A DNA stretch of 64,000 bases. Origin: Elephas maximus indicus. Its lineage: Eukaryota > Chordata > Mammalia > Proboscidea > Elephantidae. Below are positions 30,931 to 42,988 of this stretch, piece after piece. How positions within the stretch are numbered: position 1 is the first letter of the stretch; the number at the start of each line of letters is the position of its first letter. The translations under genes were made by a program, and so were the position numbers. The stretch is from NCBI RefSeq assembly GCF_024166365.1, contig NC_064820.1:63155501-63219500 (forward strand), written 5' to 3'. The notes beneath the pieces are model-generated. The model was given only the letters and a program-made list of their open reading frames with translations. It searched no databases and was not told where the DNA came from.

Positions 30931-32329
30931 GATTTATATACTCAAAAACATTAAATAAGGGGGAAAACAGGGAATAAAAACTTAAGATGTATTATTAGAA
31001 TTTAAAGAAGAGGAACAAAAAAAAAAAAAAAAACAACTAAGGGCACACAACAGTGTTGCCACACAATAAAACATGGTATATTTTTACCAATTAATTTATC
31101 ATTAGCTCAAACGAACTATGTGTACTGGTGAGAAGTTAAAATGTAGTCTTTTACCCCAAAGCAAAACTGAATACATTTTATTTGAGTGCTCTTCCAGAAC
31201 TCTGGAGAAATAAAATATTTTTTAAAATATCATATATATTTTTTTTAATAGAGAGTGTAAGATTTATTGTTTTTGAGCATCCATCGAATTTACCAATCTA
31301 CGTCCCGAAGTCACATAAATAGAAAACAGTCAACTTTCAAAACTCCGTTACTTCACAGTTTATTTTGTTGATGCCCTGGTGCCTATTTAAATACAAAGCA
31401 GCATGGGAATTCGCCTACCACCACTACCTGGCATTACCACGATATTCTCAAGGCTCTCTGTTTCCTCAGTTCTGCTGCTTCTTAAAGCGTCTTTAACTTA
31501 AAAAAATAGTCCACTGGGCCTTTTAATATATCTAAGTATTTTCCTTAACATATAGAAACAATATAATTTTTCTATACATACTATAACTGTTATTAGATAC
31601 TTGGTCCCAAAAAAAAAGTCAAACACATTTTGCTCAATAATTAGTAGTCTTTTAAAACGGATATAGTAAACTTATTCGAAATTCAAATTTCATTATAAAT
31701 TCTTATTTAAATCTGGTGGATAGTGGTCAGTTTATTGTTAATTAATGTTTGAACTCTGATTCTAACTCAGCATTTAGTTTATTTAATATAAAGAAAAAGA
31801 AAAACCTCGTGCCTCTGTATAATGAACACCAAGGTGGCCTAATTCAATATAATCTGGCAAATCACAATCAAAGTCAATTTTATTGACCATCTCGATGAGG
31901 TATAAGGATTTAATTATCACCACAAAGCATTAAGGAAGACCAGTGAAAACATTCCAGTAGACAACTAGGTACTACGAGAAATGCGTTATTAACATCTCCT
32001 ACAGTCAAAGCTGAAGAATTGGCCATAACCAATACAAATCCTTTTGCTTGTTCGTTTACAGGTCTAGGGAGCTTGGTCTCAGAGACAGAAACATGAAGTT
32101 CACTTTCTTTGTTCACGTGTTTTTATAATTTGTTTCTAATTTAAAATTGTATACATGTTATAGAAAATCTAGACGTCTATAACAAAAAAAAAATCAGGAA
32201 TCACACAAATCCCATATTCCCATTATTCAGAGGTAACCAGACCATTAGCTATATTTCCTTTTCTGCCTTTTTTCCACATTTGTGTGTACATGTTTATTTT
32301 CAAAATTAGCATCATGAAGTATAGAAAAA

Positions 32330-32534
32330 GGAGCCCTGGTGGTACAGTGGTTAAAGCGCTTGGCTGCTAACTAAAGGCTGGTGGTTTGAACCCACCAGCC
32401 ACTCTACTGGAGAAAGATGTAGTAGCAGTATGCTTCCGTAAAGATTACAGCCTTGGGAACTCTACGGGGCAGTTCTACTCTGTCCTATACGGTGGTTATG
32501 AGTTGGAATTGACTGGAGAGCAATGGGTGGGTTA
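32330..32534 (+). mobile_element. AfroSINE, long form
   Basis: Sense copy, antisense to PDE4D: aaaggagccctggtggtaca, then agaaagatgtagtagcagta, then ctactctgtcctatacggtg and gagcaatgggtgggtt. Confidence 0.93.
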
Positions 32535-35500
32535 GTATACAAAAAAATGGATTGCTGTTTGCGTGCACTTAGCATCATGCATTGTAATCCCCAGGGGGAA
32601 AAAACAAAATCTAGAGCCATCTAAGAATATTCATATGAAGACATTCACTTTAAAAACTGTCTGCCCATCTTTTACAAAGCATCTTGTATTATTAGCCTGA
32701 CACACAGTAGGTGCTCAGTATTACTTGGGTTCTTTCTCTTTCCTAACTCCCTTTTCAGCACTCAGTCCCTGATTTCTGGACCTTTTATGGTGAGTTTTTC
32801 TTTTTTTTTTTTTTTAAATCACTGCAGGACACACAGATGAAGAATCTGACTATAGTTATGACCATAAAAATACGTATCTAAATATCTAGCTTCCCTGCCC
32901 TGCTATAAAAGAATCTAGGACAGTATTCACTTGGAAGACGATCTCCATCCCCTCCCCCCACCCTGAGAAACTAACTGTAATACCTTGCATAATGCCTTGA
33001 AGGCAAATAAGTCCTTGCTTAACATATGCAATTTACCTTTGGAAAAGTCAGAATCTGCTAAACATACTAAACACATACTCAGTGAAACACCTGTCTTTGA
33101 TCTGGAATTGTCCATGGTATGAGTTAAAAGTTGCTATTAAGAACTGCCTGGTCTGACCCAAGTCCTTTTTTATAAGATGGGGAGTTGGCAAGGCTTTCAG
33201 CCATTCCTATCCCCTCAGCGGTCTATACAGAAAGTGTGGTCCACCTGCCCTCCAAGTACTTCTCTCTAAGGTAAACTAAACAATGCAGGCTTTGGGGGGA
33301 AGCAATGGGGTTGGGGGGGGCGGCGGGCAACTGGACGAGTTATACAGAGACCCGGTTTTTCAAAAACCTGCCTTCTAAAACTTGTAAGCAACCTGATACG
33401 AGGAATATGTTACCATATGCCCAAGCAGAAAAAAGTGCGTGCTACCTGCAGATATGCTACACACATTATCAGATTTTTCTGGGAGAATATAAACAATGAA
33501 GTTTAATTTTTCTGGCAGTTTGCTTATATAATTCATCAAAATAAGCCAGCTAGTAGAGATGACTAAGGTAAAATATGACAGTGAAAGGAATCCAACTATG
33601 GTACAGGCTGAATGACAGGTTGCATATTCCACAGATTGTTTTTGCATCATATACATACATTTTCAAACCACCCTCCTGCCTTTGTTCAAAAAACGAAGAC
33701 ATGGGCTGGAGAAATCTTTCATCACAAGGCCTTTGAGGTGTTCCAAAGAAGTCAACACTTCCTTCTAACATAATTGGAAAGGCCAATATTTTGAGCAATC
33801 CATTATCTTCCCAAGGAAGAGATTATTGGGAATTTCCTAAAGACACCATTTCCAAAGAGTCAATTAAATTATAATATAAGCTCACTTGCTAAAAGGAAGT
33901 AAAATTCTTTTTTTCCTTTTTTACACTGATGATATAAAACTTTTAGTCCAGGGAAGCTAAATTAATAACGAGAAAAATTACTAGCTGTGCTTTCTCAATT
34001 AGTAGTTGATCTCACAAATGGTTTTGGAGTATATAACTGGATGTACTAAAGAACAATGCAGTAAACCATTCAACAACCACTCTTAAATGTAAGTGGAATA
34101 TCTCTCATTTTACGATAACTAGGTAATATTTAGGATAACTACATAAAATTACCAAGGAAGAAGGGATATAATTAGAAAAGGTAATAAAATGTATACTTCT
34201 TAGAACATAGCTACAGTTCGCAACAGATTTAGAAGAAAACAAAATGCAGAAGTGCCTTTCAAAAGAATTGGTTGCAAAATGCAGAAAATTTCCCTTGAGC
34301 ATTTAGACTTTAAGAGTGACTTCTAAACACTTTCTATTGATAAATCAGTCTGATTGTTTTTCATCTAAATAGTCTGAAAACAATATATAGAAATATGGCT
34401 GCAACAAAGGAAAAGAAAAAAAAAAAAGGACGACTTCTAAGCCAATGCTTTCAAACCCTTTGTTCTCGATATGCACCAGTATGTCTGTGTGTAGCATTTG
34501 GAAAGTAAAAATGCAGTTGAATGGGAATACTGTATTTTGCTTTTTAAACTACAGTTCTGCAATTTATATTTTGCATTTAAGATTGTTAAGGGACCAAAAT
34601 AAAACAATAAATCAAAATTAAAATATTCTAAACTGTCACCCCCCCGTATGTGTGCACTCAATGCCAGTGTGTTACTGGGTATACTACATACCCTCCTAGT
34701 ATGTAACGAAGAGAGAGGTACAAGTCAAACACTGAGAATGCTTATCCCCCCACTCCCAATATTTTGCTAAAAATCATTTGAGTATGCTGTGCTGTGATAC
34801 AAGTTTGGTAGATTATCAGCTATTTCAAATAAACATTGTATTGGCTATATACAAAATTCTTCAAAACACAGAATAAAACCAAATATATCTATATTTTGTC
34901 CTTCTTAATGGTTTTTACAGGTTACACTATTACAAACAAACAAAGCTCTCTAGCAAAAAATTTCCTCAAAAAGATAAACACTAAGATTCTGTACTTAGGT
35001 TCTTTGAGGTATTGTTCATAATTATAATACAAATGTGAAGCCCTTAAAAAATACATCAAATGTGGGCTGGTTAAAAGCTAAGAGATGAATCCTGGGGGGG
35101 TGATAGGATTTCTTATATTACTCTATACTTTTCTGTATTTTTAAATTTTTATTCTAAGCCAAGACATGGTTAGCAAAATTCAGATAATGAAAATTGCATA
35201 TTTACAAAACAACTGAAAAGATCTAGACCATCTGTGGGTTTAAATAGAGGTGGGGAGGATGCATGACTACTTGGGCCACTAAAACTAACTGATAATAAGT
35301 TTTCTTAGAATTCAAGCAAATCTCACAGCAATGGGGGAATTTTTCTTTAAAAAGAAAGAAGCAATGAAAATGCAAAACATTTCAATCTGAGACTCATTAA
35401 AATAACGGGCACTAAATCTTAAAAAAAAAAAGGTATCGTGGCTGGGTTAAATATTCAAGAACAAACTTCAATTTCTGAAGGCATGCTTCATTTGGGACTG

Positions 35501-36202
35501 AATAAGGTTTTTTTTGTGTTTTTCACCCTAGCTTCTTCGATGGCGGTAAGATCAGCAGGCACTACCACCAGGCAGGCAAAAAGCTTGCCAAGCAGAAATA
35601 GTCTTATTAAATTTGGTGTATTCATCTATTTTTTGAGATTAACGAAAGTAACAGCATCACATAAACTTATTACTTTTCAGTTTTACAAGCACTCTGGTTT
35701 TCATTACAGTGATATATTGCTTAAAGAGTCAACCAATGTCGATTTTTAATGTCATCTAGAGATTTATAACCAAAGTTGAAAAAACATACTTATCGGGTTA
35801 AAGCAGTAAAGATTTTTCAAAAGAAACACAAATTAATTTCATATATCTTAAGGGTTACATGCTAACTAGGATCCATAAAACAGAATAAGTAATTTGGCCC
35901 AATAATTTATTTCCAATGAAGTTATTTAATTACTCTGATATTTTAAAGTATAGCTCACATAACTCATTACAAATGAAAGAACCACTGTACATTGGAAACG
36001 GCTATTTTAACATGTAAATTACATCTAATAAGTTACATAATCTCTCCTTATCTTCACAACTAAAATCACATATTTCTTTCCTAATTCATGTCTAAGGGGG
36101 AAAAAAAAGGTTTATAAAGCATAGACTTCATCACAATACACTTTAACTATCAGTCATGTAATCAGAGTAATCAGGAGTTTTCAAAGGCTAAATAAATCTT
36201 AC

Positions 36203-36250
36203 CTTTATGTAGCCCCAAGACACTGACAGTAAATAGTTTACTTCAGGCAT
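36203..36250 (-). CDS. PDE4D: PDE4D6 isoform-specific first coding exon
   Basis: On the minus strand an ATG opens MPEVNYLLSVSWGYIK and runs straight into a strong donor (AAG|gtaagatt). The product matches the unique N-terminus of the super-short brain isoform PDE4D6, which I recall in human as MPEANYLLSVSWGYI, so one residue differs. Phase 0 joins it to FKRML at 30,634. An in-frame TAA lies 18 bases upstream of the ATG, so translation cannot start further 5'. The ATG has A at -3. Together with the nine downstream exons it gives a 519-residue protein; human D6 is 518 residues as I recall. D6 lacks UCR1 and most of UCR2, so it should not be activated by PKA phosphorylation of UCR1. The 5'UTR continues to higher coordinates; its start cannot be fixed from sequence. 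Confidence 0.94.
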
Positions 36251-36599
36251 TTTTGATTGATTGGTTTATATAGATAATAAGCTCTAAAATATGTGTATCT
36301 TCAAAACCTTGATACTTTAAAAACAATCTCCACAAGCCACGAAGCTTGAGTGATTTTAAAGATGTTTGGTAATTAAGTATATATAAGAAAGCCTCGCGTT
36401 AGATTCCACTGAGCACTCTTCCCACTGAATACATGCCATTTGTAAAACTCCAAAATGGCACAAAACTCAACAGCTATTCTGAGAAAAGAGAATTCACGTG
36501 ATAAAGAAATATCTAACGATCTAAGGGTCTGCATCTTTCTCTCCCGAGCTGCAGAGCTGAATGAATAATGTATGTCAAGATGCTTAGCAGCAAGAAAGA

Positions 36600-36950
36600 C
36601 TAGTTCAGTCAAAAGCTACCAAATAAGGAACTGCGGGAAGCTGTGAAACCCCGCCCACAAAATCCCAACTATGCACCAATTGTACTCCATCCCTCGGCCT
36701 GTAAAGACAAGGGCGTGGCCTCGGCGCAGGCTGGCTTTTGATTGGCTGGCAAGGGCAAACCTCCGGGGAGGATCACCTCCAGGGAGGATTGGTAAACGCC
36801 ATTTAATAACGGTATGTATTCCTACAGCTGCAAGGCTGCCACGTGAAAATATGAATGGGATTTCCCTTTTCACAGTGATGAATAAGGACCACAAAACTCT
36901 CAAAAATTTGTACTTGATTTTTAAATAAGGATGGCCGGTCATTTGGAAGT
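36600..36950 (-). promoter_or_regulatory. Candidate internal promoter for PDE4D6
   Basis: This block is GC-richer than the AT-rich intron around it and lies 350-700 bp upstream of the D6 start codon. Seen directly: a CArg-type SRF site CCAAATAAGG at 36,619-36,628, a GC box (ccccgccc) at 36,649-36,656, a GC-box-like gggcgtggcc at 36,711-36,720, minus-strand CCAAT boxes at 36,741-36,745 and 36,788-36,792, a plus-strand CCAAT at 36,676-36,680, and E-boxes CACGTG at 36,495-36,500 and 36,840-36,845. It carries several CpGs but no clear TATA box at a convincing distance. That it drives D6 is inferred from position and motif content. Confidence 0.5.
36619..36628. promoter_or_regulatory. CArG box (SRF site)
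   Basis: CCAAATAAGG fits the consensus CC(A/T)6GG exactly. It sits between the GC box and the D6 coding exon. A functional role is inferred. Confidence 0.45.
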
Positions 36951-37611
36951 CTTTTCTAGGAATTCTAACATTCCCGTCTCTCTTAATATTCTTACTGCTC
37001 TTCCTTCAAAATAAAAGCTGCTCTGTAATGGCAATCAGGGATTTTAATTGCCTCCCTCTCTTAAATCCAATAAGAAGTGACTTCCCTGGTGACACGGATA
37101 TAACCAAAGCTCCTCCCCCTGCCCAACACATACAGCACTATAAAACACAATTAATGTCCGTAATTCACTAACGACACATTGTCTCATCTGTTGTGTCACG
37201 GCTGTTCTGAGCTCCTTCTGTTTCTATTGTTGTATGTCTCTGAGCTCCATTCCTTATATATCTGGGGATGGGGGTGATTTATTATAAATCTGGGGGGAAA
37301 AAGACAGGATCTGAAAGCTAATGAACTGTATGTGGTTCAAGCTTGCACAGTTTGGTATAGAGATTTCAGATCTATGTTTTGATCAGAAGAAAGTATGTTT
37401 ATGACTGCACAATGTTAAGAATAGGGTAGATCTTAGAATCCAGAATGGAACTCAAGAGTAATCAGGCCTTTTACAAGGAGGGTTATCTGAGAAACCTACA
37501 TTCTTCCAAGAAAAACTGTCTTTTCTATTTGGTTTGGGATAGCATCATTCAGTACCTTTTATGCTAAGAGGTTTTGTGGAAGAGAACTGAGGAAAATCTA
37601 GCTTTTACTCT

Positions 37612-37809
37612 GTTGTTTTTGTTAGATGCTGTCCAGTAGATTTTTGACTCACAGACACCTCATGTGACAGAGTCAAACTGACCCATAGGATTTTCTTGGC
37701 TATAGTCTTTAGGGAAGCAGATCACTAAGTCCTTTCCCACCTGGAGCCGCTAGGTGGGTTTGACTGCCAATCTTTTGGTTTGTGGAAGAGTGTTTAACTG
37801 CTGCACCCC
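37612..37809 (-). mobile_element. AfroSINE
   Basis: Diverged antisense copy: tgttagatgctgtccagtag, aactgacccataggattttc and gagtgtttaactgctgcacc. Confidence 0.8.
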
Positions 37810-37956
37810 CTATTTTAGCATCAAGTTCTGTCCATTTTACCTTATCTCCATTTCTAAGTCTGCACTTACTCCAGGCTTCTATGGCTTGTTGGTATTATTA
37901 CTCTGTAGTCTTCCTGCCATTTAAGTGTTTTTGTATCAAGTTTGTCTGTCTCAGTT

Positions 37957-38032
37957 TTTGTTGTTAGGTGCCTTTGACTTGGTTCTGACTCATAGCTACC
38001 CTATGTACAACAGAATGCAACACTGCCCATTT
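37957..38032 (-). mobile_element. AfroLINE (RTE) tail fragment
   Basis: Short piece with ttgttgttaggtgcctttga, then ccctatgtacaacagaatgc and aacactgccca, matching the AfroLINE end at 26,611 beyond the part shared with SINEs. Confidence 0.6.
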
Positions 38033-38152
38033 AGCGAATTAAAATGCTTCCATCATAAACATTCATTTAATACTCTGCCTCTCTGACTTTTTATTGGCCC
38101 TTTGCGCTAGAGACCTCAGCTGCAGTTCATACCTACTGTGTTCGTTTTTTAG

Positions 38153-38362
38153 TAACTAACCAGCTGCCAATGAGTCAATTCCAACTCATGACGACTCCAT
38201 GTGTGTCAGAGCAGAACTGTGCTCCACAGGGTTTTCAACGGCTGATTTTTGAGAAGTAGATTGTCAGGTCATTCTCTTGAGGTATCTCTGGATGGACTTG
38301 AACCTCTAACCTTTCTGTTAGCAGGGGGGTGTGTCAACCATTTACACCATCCAGGGACTCCT
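38153..38362 (-). mobile_element. AfroSINE
   Basis: Diverged antisense copy from ctaaccagctgccaatgagt through agaactgtgctccacagggt to accatccagggactcctc. Confidence 0.85.
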
Positions 38363-39079
38363 CTTAATCCTCTGCAAAATAACTTAAAACCCCAACACTT
38401 CAGAAAACCCGACCCCAGAAGAATGCCAAGGCCTTCCTTTTGCTGGTCTTTCATTCTCCTTAAATTCTCTGAAGTGTTCAACACTGTTTGATCTCTCTTC
38501 CTGTTTTCCCTCAAGTACTAGGACCCTGAACTTCTTGGTTTTCCTCCCACTCCTCTGACAATGCCTTTTTTGCATTCTTCCATTCATTCCCTAGTCGGGA
38601 TATCCACAAAGACTCTGCCCCAGGCCTACAATCTGCAGTGACCACCTCTTGACCTGAACTCTAGTATACATTTCCAAATGACTTCAGATACTCTCCCTTC
38701 TTGAATGTTCTGCCAGTCACCTCAAACTTTTTCAAAACTGATGAATCAATTTTTCTACTTAAAGTAGGTCTTATAAATATTCTCATTTCAGTCAGTAGTC
38801 CCATAATTCTTTCAGTATCACAGACTGAAATCGGTGACTCTTTTCTGCCATTTAATAGGCGTTTCATGTGAATCAGGCACTACTGGGTGTTTAATAGGTT
38901 TAATATAAATCACCTAACTGAAATCTTGAGTAACCCTGATGTGTTCCACTCTACATATCACCTTCCCTTCTTCACTCAACTTTGTTACTAAATTCTATCT
39001 CCGATGAAATACCTTTTTCTTCAGTCCGTCTTTTCATTCCCACTCCCAACATCTCAATCCAAAAGCTTAGAAACTTAAA

Positions 39080-39200
39080 GAGATGGAAGATAGTTTTAAT
39101 ATCGTCTCCATAATCCTCTCATTTCCATATAAGACCTAGAAAGAGAAAATGACTTGCCAGTGTTCACTTAGGTACCATAGGGTAGTCAGTAACAACATGG
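39080..39200 (+). mobile_element. MIR-like fragment
   Basis: Weak MIR core: gagatggaagatagttttaa, then agaaaatgacttgccagtgt and tcacttaggtaccatagggt. Confidence 0.35.
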
Positions 39201-39291
39201 ACTCTGAGTTCTAGTTCTAAACAAATAATCTAGCTTCTTACTGTGTCAGTTACCTAGGTACTGTGGTAGCTTGTCTCAAAAAAATAAGACA

Positions 39292-39492
39292 AACCAAACC
39301 AGCTGCCATCAGGTCTATTCTGACTCATGGCAACTTCACATGTGCAGAGTAGAAATATTCCACAGGGTTTTCAAGGCTGTGACCTTTGGGAAGCAGCTTG
39401 CCAGCCCTTTCTTCAAAGGTGCCTCTGGATAGGTTTGAACCCCTAGCCTTTGGTTAGCGGCAGAATGTTTAACCATTTGTGTGACTCTTCAA
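39292..39492 (-). mobile_element. AfroSINE
   Basis: Antisense copy from caaaccaaaccagctgccat to gtttaaccatttgtgtgac. The promoter-proximal head is degraded. Confidence 0.85.
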
Positions 39493-39632
39493 AGATGGCT
39501 CCTAATGGACCACACCACCTACACTGAATCTGACTGCCTTGTATAACCAGCAGATAAATACAATGAAGTTTTTCACTTAAATGTATGTCTGGTGGGACTT
39601 TCAGAAGTTGTGTGGGACACAGACCAATCCTC

Positions 39633-39815
39633 CCTCAACCAACCCATGCCATCGAGTCAATTCCAACTCATAGTGACCCTACAGGACAGAGCAGAACTGC
39701 CCCATAGAGTTTCCAAGGCTGTAATCTTTACAGAAGCAGACTGCCACATCTTTCTCCCGTGGAGCACCTGGTGGGTTCAAACTGCTGACCTTTCAGTTAG
39801 CAGCTGAGCCTCCCT
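39633..39815 (-). mobile_element. AfroSINE, head truncated
   Basis: Antisense copy from ccaacccatgccatcgagtc to ttcagttagcagctgagcct; the last about 25 bp of the tRNA-like head are missing. Confidence 0.88.
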
Positions 39816-40054
39816 GGCCTCTACCCAATCACTGTGCCCTGAAATTCTGTGCATGTTCTTCAGTGTTAAGAACCACTGTTCTCATTGCTTTAAATAAAAA
39901 AAAAAAAAAATTTTTAAGTGCCCTGCATTTTGCTTCTTCAATCAGCGTGGAGGATCTCTGGCGCAAGAAAAATGTTTTATCTTCCTTTGTACTTCACAAG
40001 GTAGTTAGTGTTCCACAGCAGAACTTATCAATGTTTTTACACTGCCTGTAGGAG

Positions 40055-40222
40055 ACAGGAGCCCTGGTGGCACAGGGATTAAGAGTTCAGCTGCTAACCA
40101 AATGGTCAGCAGTTCCAATCCACCAGCCTCTCCTTGGAAACCCTACGGGGCAGTTCTACTGTGGAGCTCTTAACCATTGGGATTGCTAAGAGTCAGAATC
40201 AATTCGATGGCAACAGGTTTTT
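40055..40222 (+). mobile_element. AfroSINE
   Basis: Sense copy from gacaggagccctggtggcac to cgatggcaacaggttttttt. It carries an odd insert, tggagctcttaaccatt, within its 3' half where ctgtcctatagg is expected. Confidence 0.9.
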
Positions 40223-40442
40223 TTTTTTTTTGCAGGAGACAGGAAAGGACAACAGACTTTCACCATCACTAAAATCATAAAAAATAATTTCAAACAAATT
40301 CCTAATGGCATAATAAAAAGTCATACCTGAAAAATTATGCACACTCAATTTCCCTTCCCTCTAGTACCCACTGCCACGTCTTCCTTACTCAATGAGATGA
40401 ATTCATTCTACAGACTTTTACTGAGCAGCTACTATGTGCCAA

Positions 40443-40640
40443 AAAGCCCTGGTGATGCAAAGGTTAAGCGCTGGGCTGTTAAGCAAAAGGCTGACAGTTC
40501 GAATCCACCCAGCTCTACAAAAGAAAGACCTGGAGGTTTGCTTCTGTAAAGATTATAGCCAAGAAAACCCTAGGGGGCAGTTGTACTCTACCACATGGGG
40601 TTGGTCTGAGTCAGAATCGACTCAATGGCACCCAGCAACT
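40443..40640 (+). mobile_element. AfroSINE, long form
   Basis: Sense copy from aaagccctggtgatgcaaag to gactcaatggcacccagcaa. It has the gcttctgtaaagattatagc segment. Confidence 0.9.
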
Positions 40641-41226
40641 ATGTGCCCAGCACTCTGACAAGTCCTACACTTGAAATGATTTGATTGTACATCTTTGACC
40701 TACTGCAATAGGGAGATTATTTAATAGTGTCAATTAGAAAGTACCAAGGTTTCTATATTTTTAGGGAATAAGAAATAATTGTTTATTTTTAAAGCTGAGT
40801 CAAATTAAAACTTCTTTCATTTTCCCCATTTAGAGAGACAGAACAGAAGCTCCTTCCCATTGCCACGGCAGTACAGCCTGCAGAATACTGACACAGGGGA
40901 ACCAAGATGCAGAGGCGTAAACTAAGGCACCACAGGTAGGGTGCATGCCCTGGGCGCCACTTGAGGGGAGCGCTAATCAGCAGTTTCTATTGGCCATCGA
41001 AGTTTCCATTGCCAGCTGTGAGACCATTCAGCAATTTAAAACCACTTGCCATAGGCCTGTTTTCCATAGATAGGCCCCTGTCAAGATGACCCAGAAGAGA
41101 AATGTGGAAGGGGTCAGAGAGATGCAATACTTATAGTCAGACTTAGCTTCTGCCAATTTTAATGAGGACGCTATAATAAGACATTAAGTTATAGCATTTA
41201 TTATGCATCTACTATGCACTAAGAAA

Positions 41227-41454
41227 TGAGCCTTGGTGGTACAGTGGTTAAAGCGCTTGGCTGCTAACCGAAAGGTCAGCAGTTTGAACCCCCTAGCCGC
41301 TCCACAGGAGATTTGGCAGTCTGCTTCTATAAAGATTTACAACCTTGGAAACCCTATGCGGCAGTTCTACTCTGTTCTATAGGCAGTTCTACTCTGTTCT
41401 ATAGGGTTGCTATGAGTCAGAATTGACTCGATGGCAGTGGGTTTGGTTTTGGGT
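41227..41454 (+). mobile_element. AfroSINE with internal 22-bp tandem duplication
   Basis: Long-form sense copy. The segment ggcagttctactctgttcta plus ta occurs twice in a row, at 41,360-41,381 and 41,382-41,403, without a mismatch. Confidence 0.93.
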
Positions 41455-41699
41455 TTTTATGCGCCAAGGGTTCTATATTCCTTATTTCTAATCTTTGCAA
41501 CAACTGTTGAGATAGGTACTATAATCGCCACTTTAGAAAAGATGGACACTCTTAAATGTTCAATAACTTGCCTCACATTTGTCAGGGCTGAGGTGTAAGT
41601 ACAGGCTTTGTTTAGTCTCTGTTTTTCATGATGTATGCAAAGCGTGTCACATAATCAGGCTGATGCAAACTGTAGATTCATTTACCCTTAATCCTTTTG

Positions 41700-41979
41700 C
41701 TGACTCTTGTTAGCTGCCACTGAGTTGGTCTCCCACACAAGAGGATCCAACCATCGCGATCCATAGGGTTTTCACTGGCTGATTTTCAAAAATGCACCAC
41801 TACATCTTTCTTTCTAGTCCATCTTAGTCTGGAAGCTCCACTAAAACCCGTTCAGTATCACAGCAACACACAAGCCTCCACTGACAGACAGGCAGCTTCA
41901 CCTGAGGTGCACTGGCCGGGAATCGAACCGGGGTCTCAGGCATGGAAGTCAAGAAATCAACCATTGAACCTCCACTGCC
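41700..41979 (-). mobile_element. AfroSINE with tRNA-Gly-type head
   Basis: On the minus strand the element begins ggcagtggaggttcaatggt and carries a B-box GGTTCGATTCC (complement at 41,919-41,929) inside ggttcgattcccggcca, the T-arm of tRNA-Gly. The body follows (tgtctgtcagtggaggcttg, gagcttccagactaagatgg, aaaatcagccagtgaaaacc). It then ends in the common AfroSINE tail. It is a distinct subfamily from the other copies here. Confidence 0.8.
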
Positions 41980-42689
41980 TTCTTTGCTGACTTTACAATG
42001 TCTCAAATTAAAGAATGACTTATTAACATCGCCATGGTTAAATCTCTGGACAGGGTAGATGCTACCAACTAGTGCAGTCGGGAAGCTGATGCCCAGAGAT
42101 AAGCTGGCCCATCTTATACTGAGACTTACTTATGTCTGGAAGTGCTACATGAAAAAGACACAGATGCCCTCAAACACAGATGTAATCACGATGACATATT
42201 CATGCGATGAAACAGAATCCAGAAGAGTCCGGCCAACCCAGCATCAGGGGCGGCACCACAGCCAGAACTCAGGCTTCCTGATTTGTAATGCACTGCTCTC
42301 AAACACCCAATCGATTTCATATACATACGTATATGTTTACGTGTGTCTGTGCCTGTATAAATACATATGTGCATACTTATGCATATGTATCTATATATAG
42401 TGGAATAGAAAAAAAAACATAATTTCCTTCAGCATTCAGTTCTTTTTTCTGTCTTTTCCTGAAAGTACTCCTCAGTATCTTTATATGCCATTCCTTTCAG
42501 TCAGCAATTTGTCAGTCCTTAACTGATATCCCAAACAACCAACAATCCTTCTGGACTATTTCAGGACTGCTTCAGGATATTTCAAATTCTACTGCCACAT
42601 TAACACACGCTGGAATCATTGACTTCGCAACAGAGGACCAGAAAGATACTTTTTTAAAATAGGGTAAAAGAAAAATAAACAAACCAAAT

Positions 42690-42800
42690 TATAAGGCAAC
42701 TTTGGCTCAGAGAGGTCAGGTATCTTGTTCAAGGTTACAAAGCCAGTAAGTAGCATATCTGGGATTTGAATGCAGGCAGTCTGGTTTCAGAGCACTCTAC
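42690..42800 (+). mobile_element. MIR fragment
   Basis: MIR core: ggctcagagaggtcaggtat, cttgttcaaggttacaaagc, cagtaagtagcatatctggg and atttgaatgcaggcagtctg. Confidence 0.75.
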
Positions 42801-42805
42801 CAGTC

Positions 42806-42988
42806 AACCAGCTGCCTTCGAGTCGACTCCAATTCATGGTGACCCCATGTGTGCTGGAGTAGAATTGTGCTCCTTTATTACTCAGTAGACTGCCAGGCCT
42901 TCCTTCCGAGGCACCTCTGGACTCAGAGCTCCAACCTTTCAGTTAGCAGCTGACTGCATTAGCTGTTTGTACCACCCAGAGACTCCTA
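42806..42988 (-). mobile_element. AfroSINE
   Basis: Antisense copy from accagctgccttcgagtcga to taccacccagagactcct, next to the MIR. An internal deletion affects the tgctccatagggttttca part. Confidence 0.85.

Noticed and set aside
36671..36928. Open frames on both strands in the GC-richer block
   Set aside because: GC content reduces chance stops. The block is better explained as a promoter/5' region of D6.
41890..41979. Possible tRNA-Gly gene (A-box and B-box with a good T-arm)
   Set aside because: The anticodon arm and acceptor stem do not pair well and the sequence continues into a SINE body, so it is a SINE head.
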